Source of the DNA: Lacipirellula parvula | Lineage (GTDB): Bacteria > Planctomycetota > Planctomycetia > Pirellulales > Lacipirellulaceae | Reading direction: 5' to 3' | Length of the DNA stretch: 64,000 nt | Assembly: GCF_009177095.1 (NCBI RefSeq) | Contig: NZ_AP021861.1 | Location: forward strand, 4,632,501 to 4,696,500 | Part shown: positions 1 to 7,587 of the stretch, piece after piece | How positions within the stretch are numbered: position 1 is the first letter of the stretch | Layout: the number at the start of each line of letters is the position of its first letter | Position numbers and translations under genes: made by a program | Notes under the pieces: generated by a model | Databases searched by the model: none | Seen by the model: the letters and a program-made list of their open reading frames with translations, nothing else | What the model was told of the DNA's origin: nothing

Positions 1-1
1 C

Positions 2-1192
2 CGCCTGGTCTGGGCGATCACCGGCGAACGGAACCGCATCGGCACCGACGGAACGAGCAACGGGTCGCTGGCGCCATGGCGTCAGTTCCTCACCGGCCGC
101 TTCCTTGCCGACGGCACCGCCACGCCAGTCATGATCGCACCGCCGAATCTGCTCGGCGGTCTCGACTCGGCTCCGCCGGACGCCGTGTTCGATTGGGGGC
201 ACCGCTATAACTTCAGCTACTACAACGGCGACGAGGCGTGGAATATCAACGTCCTCGACGGTCCGACCTTCGCCAACCAACAGCTTTACGGGTCGGCGAC
301 GGAAGACACGATCTATGGTTCGACGATGGTCGTGTTCGACGATCCTCAGAACTTGATGGTCGGCTGGATCGACACCGTCGGTCCGAGCGGCGGCGCCTAC
401 CAACCGGATGGCATCGCCGACGACATCGACGGCGACGGGCAGTTCGGTCCTGACGGCTACGATCTCGAAGATCCAGGTCGTCAGCCGGACAGCATCTTGG
501 CCGACGATCAACGCGGCGACTTCGACGACTTGGTGACCTTGCCGGTGAGCTTCCGGTTCCTCGGCGTGCGTCAGGCCACTCAGACTCGCGGCCTCGAACT
601 GATGCGGACCCATCGTCTGAGCAACCTGCACAAGATGACGAAAGATCAGAGCAACACGGTGGAAATTGGCGCCGGCGTTCGCTACTTCCGGATGCGGGAC
701 GACTTCGACGTCGCCGGCGTCGGCGGAACCTTGGGCACCAGCTTCTGGAACACCCGGGTGACGAATAACCTCATCGGTCCGCAGATCTCGGCTCAATGGA
801 ACCACCAACGCAAGCGGTGGAACTTGGGCGTCGGCGGCCGGTTCATGTTTGCTTACAACGTGCAAAACTTCCAGCAAGATACCGCCCTTGGCCAAGACTT
901 GGTCCCTGGCCAATACAACCGACCGCTGTACATGGTCACGACGGTCACGGACCACGGCAAGCAGGAGAACGACTTCTCTCCGACCGCGGAATTGCGAGCC
1001 GACCTGAACTATCAACTTACTCGGGCAATCGCCTTGCGAATTGGCTACACGGCGCTGTTCATCGACAACGTCAGCCGGGCGTCAAGCCAAGTTCGCTACG
1101 AACTGCCGCGGATGGGTTTCATCGACGACCAAGCAGGCAAGCAGAATGTGTTCATGAACGGCGCCAACTTCGGCTTCGACGTGAACTTCTAA
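2..1192 (+). CDS. BBP7-type outer-membrane beta-barrel protein, 5' truncated by window edge
   Basis: The reading frame is open from the first in-frame codon of the window to the stop at 1190-1192, so the true start lies upstream; the ATG at 131 is internal. The visible 396 residues alternate short hydrophobic/aromatic strands with Asn/Asp/Gly-rich turns. They include a Ca-binding-like acidic loop (DDIDGDGQFGPDGYD) and a C-terminus ending in aromatic residues (FGFDVNF), as expected of an outer-membrane barrel. Sequence style and length match the BBP7 (DUF1551) family, which is expanded in planctomycetes and has no defined substrate. Location in the outer membrane is inferred from the family. 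A strong terminator follows directly. Confidence 0.8.
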   Translation, partial: RLVWAITGERNRIGTDGTSNGSLAPWRQFLTGRFLADGTATPVMIAPPNLLGGLDSAPPDAVFDWGHRYNFSYYNGDEAWNINVLDGPTFANQQLYGSATEDTIYGSTMVVFDDPQNLMVGWIDTVGPSGGAYQPDGIADDIDGDGQFGPDGYDLEDPGRQPDSILADDQRGDFDDLVTLPVSFRFLGVRQATQTRGLELMRTHRLSNLHKMTKDQSNTVEIGAGVRYFRMRDDFDVAGVGGTLGTSFWNTRVTNNLIGPQISAQWNHQRKRWNLGVGGRFMFAYNVQNFQQDTALGQDLVPGQYNRPLYMVTTVTDHGKQENDFSPTAELRADLNYQLTRAIALRIGYTALFIDNVSRASSQVRYELPRMGFIDDQAGKQNVFMNGANFGFDVNF

Positions 1193-1221
1193 GCGACGCC
1201 TGATAAGAATCGAAACGTCAG

Positions 1222-1255
1222 CAGCCCCGACCTAGCTAGGTCGGGGCTGTTTTCG
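1222..1255 (+). terminator. Rho-independent terminator after the BBP7 gene
   Basis: A perfect 28-bp palindrome (1222-1249) centred on ctagctag, with arms rich in GC, is followed by TTTTCG. It lies 30 bp after the BBP7 stop codon. Confidence 0.85.
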
Positions 1256-1303
1256 TTTACGGAAAGCGACCGCAAAAACAGGCGGTAACGGTCACAGCGC
1301 ATG

Positions 1304-1335
1304 AAAAAAGCGATCGCAGCCTAGACTGCGATCGC
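1304..1335 (-). terminator. Rho-independent terminator for the minus-strand small gene
   Basis: Inverted repeat gcgatcgcag / ctgcgatcgc (1310-1319 and 1326-1335) with a 6-nt loop is preceded on the plus strand by AAAAAA (1304-1309). Read on the minus strand it is a hairpin followed by a T-run, 56 bp after the stop of the 1391-1579 gene. Confidence 0.85.
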
Positions 1336-1390
1336 CTGGTGTCTTGTCACTCGGCGACTCGACGCCGATCGTTCTACCGTCGAGAGCAGA

Positions 1391-1579
1391 CTAGGCTTCG
1401 ACGCGCTCGCCGTGGAGCTGGCGAAGCTCTTCGAGCTCCGACATCAGCCGGTGACGCAGCGGGCTCGTTGGCCGGAGTTCTTCCAGCAACGCCTCAGCCT
1501 TTTCAAAGCTCACCTCGGTGAAAATTCCGCTCTTAAACAGCTTGGTCCAGCTACGCGAGACTTCACTTTCGGTTAACAA
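1391..1579 (-). CDS. small conserved-looking protein of unknown function (62 aa)
   Basis: This 62-residue protein starts at a TTG codon (1577-1579). The start is supported by a consensus AAGGAG Shine-Dalgarno sequence 7 nt upstream and by the absence of ATG. The protein is highly charged and predicted helical: the C-terminal half (ALLEELRP, RLMSELEELRQLHGERVEA) has an amphipathic Leu/Glu/Arg pattern that could be a short coiled coil. There is no signal peptide or membrane segment. It is monocistronic, with its own terminator at 1304-1335. Good initiation and termination signals argue that it is real, but I do not recognise the family and suggest no function. Confidence 0.7.
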   Translation of the reverse strand: MLTESEVSRSWTKLFKSGIFTEVSFEKAEALLEELRPTSPLRHRLMSELEELRQLHGERVEA

Positions 1580-1790
1580 GGGTTAGCTCCTTAAAAGGCG
1601 ACTTCGGGGGCCGGCAACAGCATTCGACGCTCCTCGCCATTATGCTTCGAAGCGGCAAAAACGGCAAGTCGCGGGCGCCGTCATTCGCGTGAATTGTGCA
1701 CGCTTCTTTCACCGAACGTTAAGGCGTAACGGCGCCACAAACCGTTCGAACGCGCTTCTCAAGGCCCCATCGAAAGCGCACCCCACGCCG

Positions 1791-1874
1791 CAACGCCCAT
1801 TTAGCCGAGTGGCGCCAGCCCGCGCGGCAAGGCGAACAACGCGCGGGCTACCGCCCGCGGCTAAATGGGCGTTG
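1791..1874. repeat. REP-like nested hairpin
   Basis: Perfect 17-bp outer arms (1791-1807 and 1858-1874, core gcccatttagccg) enclose perfect 10-bp inner arms (1817-1826 and 1840-1849, agcccgcgcg). The structure sits in a 900-bp stretch without a gene and looks like the dispersed palindromic repeats of planctomycete genomes. Confidence 0.75.
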
Positions 1875-2492
1875 TGAATTGGCCCCGCCGCCACCACTTC
1901 CCGCTGCGAGGCAGAGTTTACGGGCAGGGCGATTTTTGGGGGGCAATTTCTGACCAACTTCGGCGGTCCTGCCGGAGGCTCCGTCCAGCGAAACGGCGCC
2001 GATTCCCGAAACTTTCCCGACTCTGCTGGCAACACCCAGCGGAGAAACAAAGTCAAAGCAAATACGCTGGTTAGCAGGGTTGCCGCGATTTGCTCGGGGT
2101 TCCGGAGGGTGGTAGGCTCGATGGTTAGACCTTCCCTCGCGCCCACCTGACCCCAAAAATAGCTCTCCAAGGGGGTGAACGGTCGATGTCAGCCAAATAC
2201 AATAACTCCCGACCACGTTGGGCCCCTGGAACGGGCTCACGACTGTACCGAGCGCTGCAGGATGTGACCGCTCGGTTGTTTGGCCCCGCCTCTCCTCGTT
2301 TGGTTTTGGCCCCGGCTCCCGCCGGTCGCCGAGTGCCAGCGGAGCGAGGTCGCGGCTAGTACCAGAATATCTTGAGCGGGGCTGCTACCTCCCCGATCGC
2401 GGCGACGAAGGGTTCTGCAAACCCCGCCCCGATTGCCCGCCTACGAGCCCTGCGTTTCCGCGGTTTTCGCGCTGATGGTTGGCGCCACCCGC
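1875..2492. other. intergenic stretch, no gene supported
   Basis: Several open frames cross this stretch on both strands, but none has a start with a ribosome site or protein-like composition, and they overlap each other. It may contain the promoter and leader of the large gene at 2509. No clear -10/-35 pair was found. Confidence 0.5.
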
Positions 2493-2508
2493 TAGGAGTT
2501 AGTTAGAA

Positions 2509-5500
2509 GTGCACACGGATCAACTTCCTGGATCGTTCTTCGGCCCGTCGACGCTTGTCGAGCTGCTGCGGCATCGCGCCATGCACCAAGGCGACGACCT
2601 CGGCTACCGCTTCCTGCTCGACGGCGAAAAGTCGACGCTCGAGTGGACCTACGCCGACGTCGATCGCAAAGCCCGCGCCATCGCCGCCTCGCTACAGGCG
2701 ATGGACATGCAGGGCGAACGGGCGCTGCTACTCTATCCGTCCGGCCTCGACTTCGTCGCTGCGTTCTTCGGTTGCTTGTACGCGGGCGTGATCGCCGTCC
2801 CGGCCTACCCGCCGCGCCGCAACCGGAACATGGCCCGCATCGACGCCATCGCGAACGACGCGGAAGCGAAGATCGCGCTCACGACGTTCGAAGTTCTCGA
2901 ACGCGTGCAAACGATGATCGCCGACACCCCCGCGCTGCAGCGGATCCGTTGGCGCGCCACCGATCAATGGGATGACGAACTCGCCGACCAATGGCGCCGC
3001 CCCGACGTCCATGGCGATACGCTCGCCTTCCTCCAATACACGTCTGGTTCAACCGGCACGCCGAAGGGGGTGATGCTCACCCACTCGAACCTGATGCACA
3101 ACTCGGCCATGATCACCTACGCCTTCGAGCACTCGCGCTCAGGCAGCGGCTGCTTCTGGCTACCTCTTTACCACGATATGGGCCTCATCGGCGGCATTTT
3201 GCAGCCGCTCTACATGGGCCGCCTCAATACGCTGCTCTCGCCGACGCACTTCCTACAACGGCCGGTTCGCTGGCTGCAAGCGATTTCGCAGTCGGGGTCG
3301 ACGATCAGCGGCGGGCCGAACTTTGCCTACGATCTGTGCGCCGAGAAAGTGACCGCCGAACAGAAGCGGACCCTCGATCTCAGCCGCTGGTCGCTCGCCT
3401 TCAACGGCGCCGAGCCGGTACGGGCCGAAACGATCGAGCGGTTCAGCAACGCCTTCGCCGAATGCGGCTTCCGTCGCGAGGCGTTCTACCCCTGCTACGG
3501 GTTGGCCGAAGCAACGCTGATCGTCGCGGGCGGGTATAAGCAGTCGGAACCGGTGGTCCAGTCGTTCGACCTGCATGCCCTTGAGAAGCATGAAGTCGTC
3601 CCGGCCCCGACGGGCGCCGAGCATGCCCGCGAACTCGTCGGCAGCGGCGGCAACCTGCTCGACCAAAACATCGTCATCGCCGATCCCGACACCTTCGAAC
3701 CTTGCACGGCCAATCAGGTCGGCGAGATCTGGGTCTCAGGCCCCAGCGTCGCCCAAGGCTACTGGCGCCGTGAAGACGCCACTCACGAAACATTCCAAGC
3801 CCGCTTGCGCGATGGCCGCGGCCCGTTCCTCCGCACGGGCGACCTCGGCTTCCTGCACAAGGGCGAGCTGTTCGTCACCGGGCGTTTGAAGGACCTGATC
3901 ATCATCCACGGGGTGAACTACTACCCACAGGACATTGAGCAGTCGATCGGCGTCGCGCACGAGAAAGTGAAGCTCGGCGTTGCCGCGGCGTTTGCCGTGG
4001 GCGATCAAGGCGCCGAGCGGTTGGTCGTCGTGCAAGAGACCGAGCGCGGTCGCAACCTCGACTTCGAAGAAATCATCACCGCCATCCGCAAGCGCATCGC
4101 CGGGGACTTCGAGCTTCCCGTGTCGGCGGTCGTGCTGCTGAAGACCGGCAGCATTCCGAAGACCTCCAGCGGTAAGATCCAGCGCCACGCCTGCCAGGCG
4201 GGTTACCTCGCCGGCACCCTGGCCGCGGTCGCCACCTGGTCGGCCGAGACGGGCCAAGTGGAAGTCATTAAGTCGGTCCGCCGTCGCGATAGCGAAGACG
4301 GCGACGACGAGTCAGACGGCCTGGAAGTCGCCGCCGATCTGCCGCAGAAGCCAGCCGCGATCAACGGTTTCGCTGCTCACAAGCCGGTTCCCGTTAACGC
4401 TGCAGCCCCCAAGGGCGCCGACCCGCGCCTCACCGGCAACCGCCCGCAGATCATTGAAGTCGTCTACGCGAAGGTCCGCGAAATCGGCCGCGAACGCGTC
4501 GGCGAACTCGACTGGGACACGAACATCGTCGAACTCGGTCTCGATTCGCTCGAGCGGATGGAAATCGTCGCCTCGCTGGAAGAAGCGTTCGGCGGCCGTT
4601 TCCCCGACTCTGTGCTGCCGTCGATGGAAACCTGCGGCGAAGTCGTCGAAGCGATCGAACAGTTTATGGGCGGCGAACTAAAGGTTCGCACCGGCGCCCC
4701 AGCGGCTTACGAAGTTGCCGAGGAAGACTACCAGTTCGCCAAGTCGGCCGAGTATCTCCGCCTGCAGGAGAACTTTAAGCTCACCACGCAGCACGGCATG
4801 ACGAATCCCTTCTTCACGGTGCATGAAGGGATCATGAATGATCGCACGATCATCAACGGGCAGGAGTACATCAACTTCTGCAGCTACAACTACATTGGCA
4901 TGTCGGGCGACCCCGTGGTCGTCAACGCGACGCGCGACGCGGTGGCACGCTACGGCACGAGCGTCTCGGCCAGCCGGTTGGTCTCGGGCGAGAAGCCGCT
5001 CCACGGCGCGCTCGAACGGGGTATTGCCGACTTCATCGGAACCGAAGCGGCCATCGTGCTAGTCGGCGGTCACTCGACGAACGAGACGGTGATCGGCCAC
5101 CTGTTTGGCCCAGGCGATCTCATTCTGCACGATTCGCTGTCGCACAACAGCATCATGCAAGGCGCTATTTTGTCGGGCGCCCGTCGTCGGCCGTTCCCGC
5201 ACAACGACTGGCGTGCTCTGGAAAAAATCCTCGGTGAGATTCGCCACGAGTATCGCCGCGTGCTGATCGTCGTCGAAGGCGTCTACAGCATGGACGGCGA
5301 CTACCCAGATCTGCCGCAGTTCGTTGAAATCAAGAAACGCCATAAGGCCTACTTGATGGTCGACGAGGCCCACTCGCTCGGCACGATGGGTCTGCACGGC
5401 CGCGGTATGTCGGAGCATTTCGGCATCAACCCGCGTGAAGTCGACCTCTGGATGGGCACGCTCAGCAAGTCGCTCGGCAGCTGCGGCGGGTACATTGCCG

Positions 5501-6009
5501 CTCAAAAGGAAATCGTCGAGTACCTTAAGTACACGGCGCCGGGCTTCGTTTACAGCGTCGGCCTGTCCCCGGCGAATGCGGCTGCGGCGCTCGCTTCACT
5601 GAACCTCCTGCAAGAGGAACCGGAACGGGTAGCTCGCTTGGCCGAGAACTCACGGCTGTTCCTCCGCCTGTCGAAAGACGCCGGCCTAAACACCGGCGGC
5701 AGCAACAACACGGCGGTCGTGCCAGTGATCACGGGCAACTCGGAACACGCGCTCGTGCTCTCGCAACTGCTGCGGAGCCGCGGGATCAATGTGCAGCCGA
5801 TTCTGTACCCGGCCGTGGAAGAACGGGCCGCCCGGCTGCGGTTCTTCATCACGAGCAACCACACGCCGGAGCAAATCCACTACACCGTGCGGGCCGTCGC
5901 CGAGGAACTCGACTCGATCGATCCTTCCTACCGCGGCGCTGATCGCCCGTTGCCGGAACTGTTGGAAACGCCGTTCGATTCCCGGACGGCCGCCTTGCCG
6001 CCGCGGTAA
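2509..6009 (+). CDS. fused fatty acyl-AMP ligase, acyl carrier protein and alpha-oxoamine synthase
   Basis: This 1166-residue protein starts at GTG 2509, with AGGAG (2494-2498) 10 nt upstream. Residues about 20-590 are an ANL-type fatty acyl-AMP ligase: the P-loop YTSGSTGTPKGV lies near residue 176 and the RTGDLGF / GRLKDLIIIHGVNYYPQDIE region near 441. About 640-725 is an acyl carrier domain with the phosphopantetheine serine in ELGLDSLERME (Ser680). About 760-1150 is a PLP-dependent alpha-oxoamine synthase with VDEAHS (Asp952, His955) and the lysine in GTLSKSLG (Lys987). Family knowledge suggests a fatty acid is activated as acyl-AMP, loaded on the ACP and condensed with an amino acid by decarboxylation, as in serine palmitoyltransferase. 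A sphingolipid-like or amino-ketone product is inferred; the amino acid used is unknown. No ketoreductase is adjacent. Confidence 0.9.
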   Translation: MHTDQLPGSFFGPSTLVELLRHRAMHQGDDLGYRFLLDGEKSTLEWTYADVDRKARAIAASLQAMDMQGERALLLYPSGLDFVAAFFGCLYAGVIAVPAYPPRRNRNMARIDAIANDAEAKIALTTFEVLERVQTMIADTPALQRIRWRATDQWDDELADQWRRPDVHGDTLAFLQYTSGSTGTPKGVMLTHSNLMHNSAMITYAFEHSRSGSGCFWLPLYHDMGLIGGILQPLYMGRLNTLLSPTHFLQRPVRWLQAISQSGSTISGGPNFAYDLCAEKVTAEQKRTLDLSRWSLAFNGAEPVRAETIERFSNAFAECGFRREAFYPCYGLAEATLIVAGGYKQSEPVVQSFDLHALEKHEVVPAPTGAEHARELVGSGGNLLDQNIVIADPDTFEPCTANQVGEIWVSGPSVAQGYWRREDATHETFQARLRDGRGPFLRTGDLGFLHKGELFVTGRLKDLIIIHGVNYYPQDIEQSIGVAHEKVKLGVAAAFAVGDQGAERLVVVQETERGRNLDFEEIITAIRKRIAGDFELPVSAVVLLKTGSIPKTSSGKIQRHACQAGYLAGTLAAVATWSAETGQVEVIKSVRRRDSEDGDDESDGLEVAADLPQKPAAINGFAAHKPVPVNAAAPKGADPRLTGNRPQIIEVVYAKVREIGRERVGELDWDTNIVELGLDSLERMEIVASLEEAFGGRFPDSVLPSMETCGEVVEAIEQFMGGELKVRTGAPAAYEVAEEDYQFAKSAEYLRLQENFKLTTQHGMTNPFFTVHEGIMNDRTIINGQEYINFCSYNYIGMSGDPVVVNATRDAVARYGTSVSASRLVSGEKPLHGALERGIADFIGTEAAIVLVGGHSTNETVIGHLFGPGDLILHDSLSHNSIMQGAILSGARRRPFPHNDWRALEKILGEIRHEYRRVLIVVEGVYSMDGDYPDLPQFVEIKKRHKAYLMVDEAHSLGTMGLHGRGMSEHFGINPREVDLWMGTLSKSLGSCGGYIAAQKEIVEYLKYTAPGFVYSVGLSPANAAAALASLNLLQEEPERVARLAENSRLFLRLSKDAGLNTGGSNNTAVVPVITGNSEHALVLSQLLRSRGINVQPILYPAVEERAARLRFFITSNHTPEQIHYTVRAVAEELDSIDPSYRGADRPLPELLETPFDSRTAALPPR

Positions 6010-6045
6010 CGCAGCCCTTGGCTGAACCATTAATCTGACGTCGCC

Positions 6046-6075
6046 TTAGCCCCCGGTCATTCAACCGGGGGCTAA
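6046..6075 (+). terminator. hairpin after the ligase/synthase gene
   Basis: Perfect 12-bp stem (6046-6057 and 6064-6075, ttagcccccggt) with a 6-nt loop lies 37 bp after the stop. The downstream T-run is weak (gcgtttcgg), so it could be a repeat-type hairpin serving as terminator. Confidence 0.55.
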
Positions 6076-6275
6076 GCGTTTCGGGACGCTACAACCGAAA
6101 TAACCGCCTCGACCATGCCTAGCGGCCCGAGCGGCCCGCCGAACTGGCCGTTGCGCCGACGTTTTCTTTACCCTCTAATTGAAGGGGGTTAGAATCAAAC
6201 TTACGGGCGGTGCGACGTTCGTTTTCTTGCCTCCAGCCGTCGCCGCGGAACACGCCCGGAGAAAGAGGCCTCATC

Positions 6276-6548
6276 ATGTCGCAGGCAGTCGTCGATCCGG
6301 CGGAGCTTCGCCGCTTCGCCCATCAGCTCAAGCTCTTCAACGCGGAACTCGAAGAGCGGATGACCACGCTCGCCGGCCAGCTCCACGCTCTGAACGTTAC
6401 CTGGCGCGACCAGGAGCAGAAAAAGTTCAGCGAGGAGTTCGAGCAGCATATGAAGCTGATCAGCCGCTCGATCGAAGCCACCAACGAGTATGCGCCGTTC
6501 TTGCTGCGTAAGGCGGAGCGGATTGAAGAGTATCTGACGCAACGATAG
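6276..6548 (+). CDS. WXG100-like small helical protein, first gene of a type VII-like locus
   Basis: This 90-residue protein starts at ATG 6276, preceded by GAGG at 6265-6268 (7-nt spacing). It lacks a signal peptide and cysteines and is predicted to form two long helices. Their turn carries the motif VTWRDQEQKKF (about residues 46-56), which has the Trp and downstream aromatic of the WXG100 (ESAT-6) family, with W-R-D in place of W-x-G. Length, helical hairpin layout and the FtsK-like ATPase three genes downstream support membership. WXG100 proteins are small partners or substrates of type VII secretion ATPases; that role here is inferred. It could instead be a structural partner of the two following small proteins. 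No C-terminal YxxxD/E signal is obvious. Confidence 0.75.
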   Translation: MSQAVVDPAELRRFAHQLKLFNAELEERMTTLAGQLHALNVTWRDQEQKKFSEEFEQHMKLISRSIEATNEYAPFLLRKAERIEEYLTQR

Positions 6549-6624
6549 TCGGCAGGGGGCAGTAGGCAGTGGGCAGGAATTTCTGCCTCACAACCGCCCA
6601 CTGCTCACTGCTCACTGCTCACTA
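6548..6624. repeat. heptanucleotide-phased repeat before the second gene of the locus
   Basis: Seven-base units run gtcggca, gggggca, gtaggca, gtgggca (6548-6575) and, after a short spacer, cccactg, ctcactg, ctcactg, ctcacta (6597-6624). The second block is roughly the complement of the first. It ends 2 nt before the next start codon, so that gene has no ordinary Shine-Dalgarno sequence. Confidence 0.7.
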
Positions 6625-6626
6625 CT

Positions 6627-7244
6627 ATGTCCACCCCCGCGCAAGTCCGTTCGACCGCAGCCATCGAGGCCTTCCGCCTCGCGTTGGTCAAATTTCAGGA
6701 GCGGGTGCAGAATGCGATCGATTCGCTCGACGGCGAGCTGCACCGCGCGTCGAACTGGGTCGAACATGACCGTCCATCTCACTGGAAAAACCAAACGCAC
6801 CTCGCGGAGGACGCCGTCCACCAAGCAAAGCTTGATCTGGAACGCTGCTTGTTAATGACCGTCGCCGGCGAGCGGCCGACCTGCCGCGAGCAGAAGGCCG
6901 CGCTTGTCGCCGCGAAGGCGCGCCGCGCTTACTGCCAAGAGAAGTGCGAGGCGGTCAAACGCTGGCAACGTAGCTTTCGGCACGAGCAGTTTGAATACGA
7001 CGGCCGCATTGGGCAGCTTCGCCGAACGATGGAACTGGACGTTCCCAAAGCGCAAGCCTTGCTGAAGACGATTGTTCGGCGGCTTGAGGAGTATCAGATT
7101 GAACGTCCGCCGGAAGCGCAGACGCCGGCTGAGCCGGTAGCGGCGCCGGTTTCGAATGCGACGCCGGTTAGCGCTGCACCGCGACCGCCGGTCGCGGCTT
7201 TGCCGGCGCAAGACACACCACTGACCACGGACAATGAAACGTAA
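6627..7244 (+). CDS. coiled-coil protein of unknown function in the type VII-like locus
   Basis: This 205-residue protein starts at ATG 6627. Residues 1-160 are strongly helical and charged with two Cys/Trp-containing segments (RPTCREQKAALVAAKARRAY; EKCEAVKRWQRSF). Residues from about 165 onward are a Pro/Ala-rich tail. There is no signal peptide or membrane span. The last codons (about 7221-7234) repeat a 14-base heptad-repeat unit also found at 20449-20462, so the C-terminal tail appears to have been generated by repeat invasion. The stop overlaps the next start (TAATG), implying translational coupling. The family is not recognised; position between a WXG100-like gene and the ATPase suggests a chaperone, adaptor or secreted partner. 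Confidence 0.75.
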   Translation: MSTPAQVRSTAAIEAFRLALVKFQERVQNAIDSLDGELHRASNWVEHDRPSHWKNQTHLAEDAVHQAKLDLERCLLMTVAGERPTCREQKAALVAAKARRAYCQEKCEAVKRWQRSFRHEQFEYDGRIGQLRRTMELDVPKAQALLKTIVRRLEEYQIERPPEAQTPAEPVAAPVSNATPVSAAPRPPVAALPAQDTPLTTDNET

Positions 7245-7468
7245 TGCGCCCCGCCGACCTGCATACCAATGCCGCTTACATTCGCGACGCCTTTGAAGAC
7301 CTGCAAAAGGCGTGGCTGGAGGTCTCGGAGCAGTGGAACGACGGCGTCAGTCGCGCTTTTTGTGAAAATCACTTGGAACCATTGGGCCCGACCGTCAAAC
7401 TAGCCCTCGACTCGATGCAGCGGATGGGGGTAATGGTCGCCCACATGCACAATGAGTGTGAGCAGTAG
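7244..7468 (+). CDS. small helical protein of unknown function in the type VII-like locus
   Basis: This 74-residue protein starts at ATG 7244, which overlaps the preceding TAA stop by one base. It reads as a helix, a short turn (SEQWNDGVSRAF) and a second helix (LGPTVKLALDSMQRMGVMV), again an alpha-hairpin of roughly WXG100 size. The W-N-D-G turn sits where a WXG motif would be, so it may be a second, diverged WXG100-like subunit forming a pair with the 6276 gene product. That pairing is inference. It has no signal peptide, no cysteine cluster beyond one near the end, and no membrane segment. Confidence 0.7.
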   Translation: MRPADLHTNAAYIRDAFEDLQKAWLEVSEQWNDGVSRAFCENHLEPLGPTVKLALDSMQRMGVMVAHMHNECEQ

Positions 7469-7472
7469 TAGA

Positions 7473-7581
7473 GGGTTCAGAAGGCAGGGTTCGGGGTTCA
7501 GGGATCGCTGAAGCGTCTGGGCTCATTGGAGATCGTTTACCACACTTCATTTCCACGTTCGACTTTCTTATTTCCACGTTT
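7473..7581. repeat. heptad-phased repeats upstream of the FtsK-like ATPase gene
   Basis: Two blocks have 7-nt periodicity: gttcaga-aggcagg-gttcggg-gttcagg (from 7474) and tttccac-gttcgac-tttctta-tttccac (7550-7577). They fill most of the 119-bp spacer between the 74-aa gene and the ATPase gene. Confidence 0.6.
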
Positions 7582-7587
7582 AAGCCT

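Noticed and set aside
1709-2170. A 153-codon minus-strand frame
   Set aside because: It spans the REP-like hairpin and has a biased composition; no ribosome site.
6548-6624. Possible CRISPR array
   Set aside because: The units are 7 bp with no unique spacers; this is a short tandem repeat, not a CRISPR.
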